Source: Pegoplata infirma (Eukaryota; Arthropoda; Insecta; Diptera; Anthomyiidae). Taken from it: 64,000 bases of DNA. The position numbers and the translations under genes were made by a program. The notes beneath the pieces are model-generated. The model did not search any database, was not told where the DNA came from, and saw only the letters and a list, made by a program, of their open reading frames with translations. This document shows positions 59,431 to 64,000 of this stretch, in pieces (position 1 is the first letter of the stretch; each line of letters begins with the position of its first letter). The stretch spans positions 21,598,642 to 21,662,641 of the forward strand of contig OY992537.1 of assembly GCA_963921195.1 (NCBI GenBank), read 5' to 3'.

Positions 59431-61830
59431 GTTGTTGTAGCGTCCACTGGAGGTTCACATGCAGATACAAGAAATGTTAGTAGTAATTATTATTATATTA
59501 TTATTAAAAAATATATTTTATATTTTGGGATGGGGATGGGAAGGGGATTGGGATAGGAGACATAAAGCAGGTTACCCTTCCAGTTCGAGGAAGCGAGCTG
59601 CCTCGACTGGATTGGTCCATAATGACCTAGGTGTGAGTGTCGTGGGCCGAACCGGGCACTCGAAGAGGTGTATGGTGTTGTGAGGTGTGGCGCTGCAAAG
59701 AGGGCAGGCATCAGAGATGTCAGGGTTAACTCTGGCCAGGTAACTATTTAACCCCCTAGAGTAACCTGACCTGAGTTGGGACAATGTCGTGCGGACCTTA
59801 CGTGGCAGGCTCTTTTCGGATTCGGAAAGGGGAGGGGGCCTGCCACCTAACACAACATTGTCTCGCATCCTCCCAATGGATTCCGAGACGATCTCCGTGT
59901 GTAGGCGAGCCTGCGCCTCTTTTAAGTCGCCACACTGCACAAGACCGATGAGGTGACTCACGGCCGATTTCTCGGACCGTAGGTCAGACCTCACCTGTCT
60001 CACCTCCGGTGCCGACGTACCAACGACGCTTGCATGGTTGGGGTGCTCGGTCATATGACATCCAAGTACGAATTGACGAGTGAGAAGGGAGCAATGGCTC
60101 CGAACGGGCAGAATTTTGGTCTCCTCATGTAGGTGGTCTTCAGATGCCATGGAATGACATCCTGTTACCACCCTGAGGGCCGTGTTCTGCACCGTTTGGA
60201 GCTTTCTCCATTGTGTGTCGCTAACGGACGGCGACCATACCGGGGAGGCATAGTCGATAAGGGGACGACCTATGGCTTTATACGTAGTCAAGATCGTCTC
60301 CTTATCTTTACCCCAGGTGCTGCCCGTCAGCGCTTTCAAAATGGAGTTCCTCCCTTTCACTCGCCTGGTCACCTCTTCAGAATGCCTCGCGAACATAAAG
60401 AGGCTATCGAAGTGAACCCCAAGAATTTTGGGGTTTTTCACCGTGGGAACTCTCTGCCCACTAATGTGGACATTGAGTTCCCTGTTAACCTCTTTAGTCC
60501 ACGTGGTGAAGAGCGTGGCCGTCGACTTGGGTGTCGAGAGCTGGAGGTTCCTATCTGCCAAAAATTTCGTCAGGGTTTGCAGATAGCTGTTAAGCTGTTC
60601 CTCCAGGGCTTCGATATCCCTGCCTGTGCACAAAATTGTGCAGTCATCGGCGTAGGATATCAATTTCAGTCCTGGAGGTGGGGTCGGGATTTTGGAGATA
60701 TATGTGTTGAACAAGATGGGTGAGAGGACACCCCCTTGTGGAACACCCTGCTTATTTCTCCGCAGTCCCGACCTGGAACCTCTAAACTCTACATATGACT
60801 GCCTCCCAGCCATGTAATTCGCCAACCATCGTTTGTGGACATTAGGGAGCGTAGAGTCATACAGGTCTTGCAGAAGCTGCGTGTGGCAGACCGTGTCGAA
60901 GGCCTTAGACAGATCGAGAGCGACCACAATGGTCCTCTCGTGTGGGCGTTTGCTGTTAAGGCCTCCGGCTATGGCTGTCGTGATTTCGCACAACGCAGTT
61001 GTTGTACTGTGACCAGAACGAAAGCCATGTTGGTGGTCCGCCATGGGGAGATTCTCCCTAAGAGTAGGGAGAAGGACAGATTCCAGGACCTTAACCACTG
61101 GTGACAGTAGTGTTATCGGTCTGTAGGAGCTCCCCAAATTATTGGGCTTCCCAGGTTTGAGAAGGGGAATAATCTTCCCGAGCTTCCACATGTCTGGAAT
61201 CTCCAAGGAGTTAACACACAGGCTAAACGTTTCTGCCATGTATGTCAACCCTTTCTCCCCCACGTGTTTAAGCATGATCATAGCGAGACCATCTGGACCT
61301 ATTGCCGTGGAGGCTTTCGCTTCTTTGATAGCTTTAGAGACATCCTCCGGAGTGATCTCTACATCTTCTGTGTGAGGTAGAGATCTGATCCTCCTTCGGA
61401 TGACTCTCTGGTCCCTATTGGGTCTGGCTGGATGCTCTACAAACTGTCGGTTTAAGGCAGCACAGCACTTTTGGGAGTCAAGCGGCGTGCCACTCTCAAA
61501 AGTGAGAGTGGGTCTTCCGCTTCTACGGGGATTTGAAAGGTTCTTTATCGTCGACCAGAGACGCTTAGAACCTTTATCCGACTCTTCAAGGTGCCGTAAC
61601 CACAGGTCTTTGCAGTGAGCAGAGACTAGAGCCTCAATCTCGGCGCTCAGTTGCCTTAAACGAGGGTCCGCTGCATTTTCCCTCCGGATGGCATCTCGTC
61701 TATCTGCTAGGCGACATGCCTCCGGTGGAAAATTTGGGCGCATTTTCGCTATGCGTCCAGCCGGGATGCAGCGGTTTTTCGCATCGACCAAGATCTTTCG
61801 TATATTACGTTCTCCCTCTGATGACGTTGA
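59431..61830 (-). mobile_element. 5'-truncated LINE (Jockey/CR1-like), minus strand
   Basis: The element reads right to left. Its coding part ends at 59572, followed by a short 3' region with TAATAATAAT words and probably a CAACAACAA tail at about 59427-59440, abutting the older LINE in a copy-paste-like junction. Its 5' end at about 61830 lies directly in the 21-bp satellite. GC content is clearly higher than in the surroundings, and the frame is intact, indicating a recent insertion. Confidence 0.82.
59572..61830 (-). CDS. LINE ORF2 fragment: reverse transcriptase with C-terminal CCHC motif
   Basis: It encodes the reverse transcriptase that copies the element's RNA at a nicked chromosomal target. 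The frame is open without a stop from 61830 (and by chance on into the satellite) to TAA at 59572. Positions below count from the TTG at 61791, which is not a real start since the 5' end, including the endonuclease, is missing. Visible RT boxes: GPDG 165-168, SSYRPITLLS 221-230, HGFRSGHS 255-262, ALDLSKAFD 291-299 with catalytic D293, QGVPQGGVLSP 348-358, YADD 380-383 with both aspartates, thumb LGVHFD 457-462. A Cys/His motif C696-x2-C699...H708-x3-C712 closes the protein, followed by LWTNPVEAARFLEL. No RNase H domain is evident. It belongs to the Jockey/CR1-like group; the exact clade is uncertain. Plus-strand frames over the same DNA are antisense shadows. Confidence 0.85.
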   Translation of the reverse strand, partial: STSSEGERNIRKILVDAKNRCIPAGRIAKMRPNFPPEACRLADRRDAIRRENAADPRLRQLSAEIEALVSAHCKDLWLRHLEESDKGSKRLWSTIKNLSNPRRSGRPTLTFESGTPLDSQKCCAALNRQFVEHPARPNRDQRVIRRRIRSLPHTEDVEITPEDVSKAIKEAKASTAIGPDGLAMIMLKHVGEKGLTYMAETFSLCVNSLEIPDMWKLGKIIPLLKPGKPNNLGSSYRPITLLSPVVKVLESVLLPTLRENLPMADHQHGFRSGHSTTTALCEITTAIAGGLNSKRPHERTIVVALDLSKAFDTVCHTQLLQDLYDSTLPNVHKRWLANYMAGRQSYVEFRGSRSGLRRNKQGVPQGGVLSPILFNTYISKIPTPPPGLKLISYADDCTILCTGRDIEALEEQLNSYLQTLTKFLADRNLQLSTPKSTATLFTTWTKEVNRELNVHISGQRVPTVKNPKILGVHFDSLFMFARHSEEVTRRVKGRNSILKALTGSTWGKDKETILTTYKAIGRPLIDYASPVWSPSVSDTQWRKLQTVQNTALRVVTGCHSMASEDHLHEETKILPVRSHCSLLTRQFVLGCHMTEHPNHASVVGTSAPEVRQVRSDLRSEKSAVSHLIGLVQCGDLKEAQARLHTEIVSESIGRMRDNVVLGGRPPPLSESEKSLPRKVRTTLSQLRSGYSRGLNSYLARVNPDISDACPLCSATPHNTIHLFECPVRPTTLTPRSLWTNPVEAARFLELEG

Positions 61831-62201
61831 AGATTCGAAGATTCCAATTGTAGTTCGAAAAATATCAACTTTATTTCCATTAATATTTTTCGAATTACAA
61901 TTAGAATCTTCGAATTACAATTGATCTTTTACGAATTACAATTGATCTTTTACGAATTACAATTGATCTTTTTCGAATTACATTTGATCTTTTTCGAATT
62001 ACAATTGATCTTTTTCGAATTACAATTGATCTTTTTCGAATTAAAATTGGAATCTTCGAATTACAATTGGAGTATTCGAATTACAAATGGAATGTCCGAA
62101 TTACAAATTGAATTTTCGAATTACAAATGGAATCTTTGAAGTACAAATATAATCTCCGAATTACAATTGATCTTTTTCGAATTACATCTGTAAATGGTGT
62201 A
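61831..62201. mobile_element. Second copy of the 21-bp satellite foldback, left arm truncated
   Basis: A short left arm (61831-61872) meets a right arm (61876-62201) of 21-bp units such as AATTACAATTGATCTTTTAC, ending with CATCTGTAAATGGTGTAG, the same terminus as at 15625. The left arm is cut at the LINE 5' junction. The 72- and 78-codon frames here are repeat-derived. Confidence 0.82.
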
Positions 62202-62513
62202 GAACTTCTAACATTGGTCTAGTTCCCTCCATGACATCACATTGGATATACAAAGGTAAATTTTATAATAAGGTAGCGGGAGACTATTCTATGTTGGGCT
62301 TTTTATCTATTCTTTTTCAATACCGAATTTTTGACAAAAACTGGCCATAAATGCTTACAACATTTTATTTCTATAACATTGTAATAAGTGCTACACTTTC
62401 AGCCAAAATAACAATTGCCAATACTTTTTTTTTTCAATTTTCGTATCTGTCAAAGTTGTTGCCCCCCTAAATAATAAGCAACTGTAACCTGATGAAAAAC
62501 AATAAAAACATAT
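62202..62513. other. Short non-coding stretch
   Basis: About 310 bp of AT-rich sequence with no recognisable gene. It does not show the expected continuation of the plus-strand LINE. Confidence 0.35.
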
Positions 62514-63354
62514 TTATACCCTACACCACACTGTGGTACAGGGTATAATGAGTTTGTGCTGATGTTTGTAACTACCCGAAATATTGGTCCTAGACCCACT
62601 TTTAAGTATACCGATCGACTTAGAATCACTTTTTGAGTCGATTTAGCGATGTCCGTCCGTCCGTCCGTCCGTCCGTCCGTCCGTCCGTCCATGTAAACGG
62701 TGTAAACACGATACAGGTCGCAATTTTTAATCAATTGACTTACAATTTGAAACTTAAGCCTATTTTGGCCCAAGGACGAAGCCTATTGAAATTGGAAAGA
62801 ATCGGTCCATATTTAGACCTAGCCCCCATACAAAGGTCCTCTTTAGTTTTGGCTCAAATGACTCTAACAACCGCATTTTCATAGGTATCTTTTCGAAATT
62901 TGGCAGGTAATCATGTTTCATCCACACAAATCACCATTCCGAATTTTAAAGAAATCGGACCAGTTCTTCTCGTAGCCCCCATACAAACCACCTTCCCGAT
63001 TTTCATATAAATCTCTCAAATTTCATGAAAATAGAAAAATTTTATTAAAATTCTGTTTGTTTATGTTAAACGCGTACTTTAATAACCTTATCAAATCTGA
63101 TTATCATCGGACCATTTTTGGACTTAGGTCCCATGTGAAAATTTCGCCCGATATTCAGTTGAAGCGGTTTATTGTCAACAAAAAGAAGCCTATTTCACTC
63201 AAATTTGATTTGAGAGTGTTTTTTACACTTATTAAAAATTTGACAAAATATAGATCTAATCAGTCGATGTTTGAACTTGGGCCCCATTTTCCGGGAAACT
63301 CTGGTGTAGGGTATTATATGGTCGGTCTTGACCGACTATAATTTTCCTACTTGT
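62514..63354 (-). mobile_element. HINE / DINE-1-like element, subfamily C
   Basis: Minus-strand 5' end ACAAGTAGGAAAATTATAG at 63354, GGTCAAGACC signature, GTCC microsatellite (62651-62690, pure) and 3' hairpin TATACCCTACACCACACTGT / GGTACAGGGTATA at 62516-62547. It is nearly full length and similar to 24953-25804, so the subfamily has been active. Frames of 83-107 codons inside it are microsatellite-driven. Confidence 0.85.
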
Positions 63355-64000
63355 TTTTTATTTGTCTTATGTTGCAGTAGTACAATCAGCAGCAGCACAT
63401 GATTACAGGTTAGATGTTTTTAGCCAAAGTACTGGACTTTTCAGTGTGTGACGACTGTGTGCTAAAGTGGCAATTATGCTATATTTGCAACTGTTTTTTT
63501 TTGCTGGTCGTCTGCCGGTTGGTCTTTCAGTCGCTCCTTCATTCATACAAATTCTTTATGTATTAGGTTTTTATTGTAATTTCGTCGTTTACAATTGCTA
63601 GTATTTTTGTGAAAACCCATACATTTTGAATATGAAATGGCTAGTGTTAGTTCAAAACACTGTCTTCCCCTTTAAGTACTCCCCATCTATAACTCCGTAC
63701 TGCTTAACAGAAAAAAAACAATAACTGGCTTTCACAGACATTTAAAATAATGGCTGACACAATGCGGCAAAAATACATTTCTACAACCAAACCTTTACTG
63801 TCATTTGGAAAAAAAACAAAGCAAGACAAGACAAAAAACCAACAAATGGGTGTTTTGGCAACGTTTTATTTTAATATTTGCTAATAACTGACATGTCGAT
63901 ACTTTGTTCATGTTTTATTTATTTTTATAGCCGTTATTTAATTTTTTTTATTCTGTTTCTATCATTTGTCTGCTACTCTACATACATTTCCAATATGAAT
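63355..64000. other. Low-copy DNA without a recognised gene
   Basis: Less repetitive, more mixed sequence (CAGCAGCAGCAC, CGTCTGCCGGTTGGTC) with no open frame of note. It may be intergenic or intronic host DNA continuing beyond the window. Confidence 0.35.

Noticed and set aside
60133..60723. 196-codon plus-strand frame
   Set aside because: Antisense to the intact reverse transcriptase frame; a shadow of its higher GC content.
62202..62513. Continuation of the plus-strand LINE after the minus-strand insertion
   Set aside because: Translation in all three plus frames shows no YADD or downstream LINE motifs.

Overview
This window is gene-poor, very AT-rich nuclear DNA, most probably from a higher (calyptrate-like) fly. 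Four things point there: pervasive A/T runs; many copies of a dipteran DINE-1/mini-me type Helentron-associated element (HINE) with GGAC/GTCY microsatellites and a conserved 3' hairpin; hAT-, Harbinger- and foldback-type MITEs; and LINE fragments of insect type. The species assignment is an inference. I found no convincing host protein-coding gene, tRNA, rRNA or CRISPR array. Apart from the LINE reverse transcriptases, the open frames look like chance or are made by tandem repeats.

Layout. 1-13 kb: interspersed MITEs, a HINE with an internal 472-bp tandem duplication, a 1.2-kb near-perfect hairpin element (5913-7128) inserted in an older foldback repeat, and a decayed LINE 3' end (8280-8745). 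13-21.6 kb: foldback elements, including one made of a 21-bp satellite (14150-15625), then a deeply nested block in which one HINE carries four insertions and one of those carries a fifth, most dated by target-site duplications (TSDs). 21.9-28.4 kb: another HINE and a 4.2-kb hAT-like element that carries nested insertions, a ~160-bp degenerate tandem array and old copies of a 35-bp satellite. 28.8-31.6, 41.9-48.4 and 54.5-56.2 kb: main blocks of that satellite, whose monomer is two adjacent perfect palindromes; the largest ends at a 200-N assembly gap. 32.9-35.1 kb: a 2.3-kb element with long terminal inverted repeats (TIRs). 37.5-39.9 kb: a second copy of the 5.5-kb repeat (giving an empty site for the hairpin element), a HINE, and an internally shorter copy of one of the nested transposons (giving a second empty site). 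48.6-52.5 kb: degenerate GTAC-centred repeats with a 0.7-0.9 kb higher-order period. 53.6-56.9 kb: further inverted-repeat elements. 58.1-61.8 kb: two LINEs, a decayed plus-strand copy abutting a younger minus-strand copy with an intact RT frame, followed by a second copy of the 21-bp foldback satellite and a HINE.

There is no operon-like cooperation between genes. The story is transposons hosting transposons, and palindromic tandem repeats found both inside non-autonomous elements and as free arrays. The most informative observations are the nested insertions with exact TSDs and paralogous empty sites, the two-palindrome 35-bp satellite, and the long near-perfect hairpins. All calls were made by eye from sequence; no alignment or database search was run.
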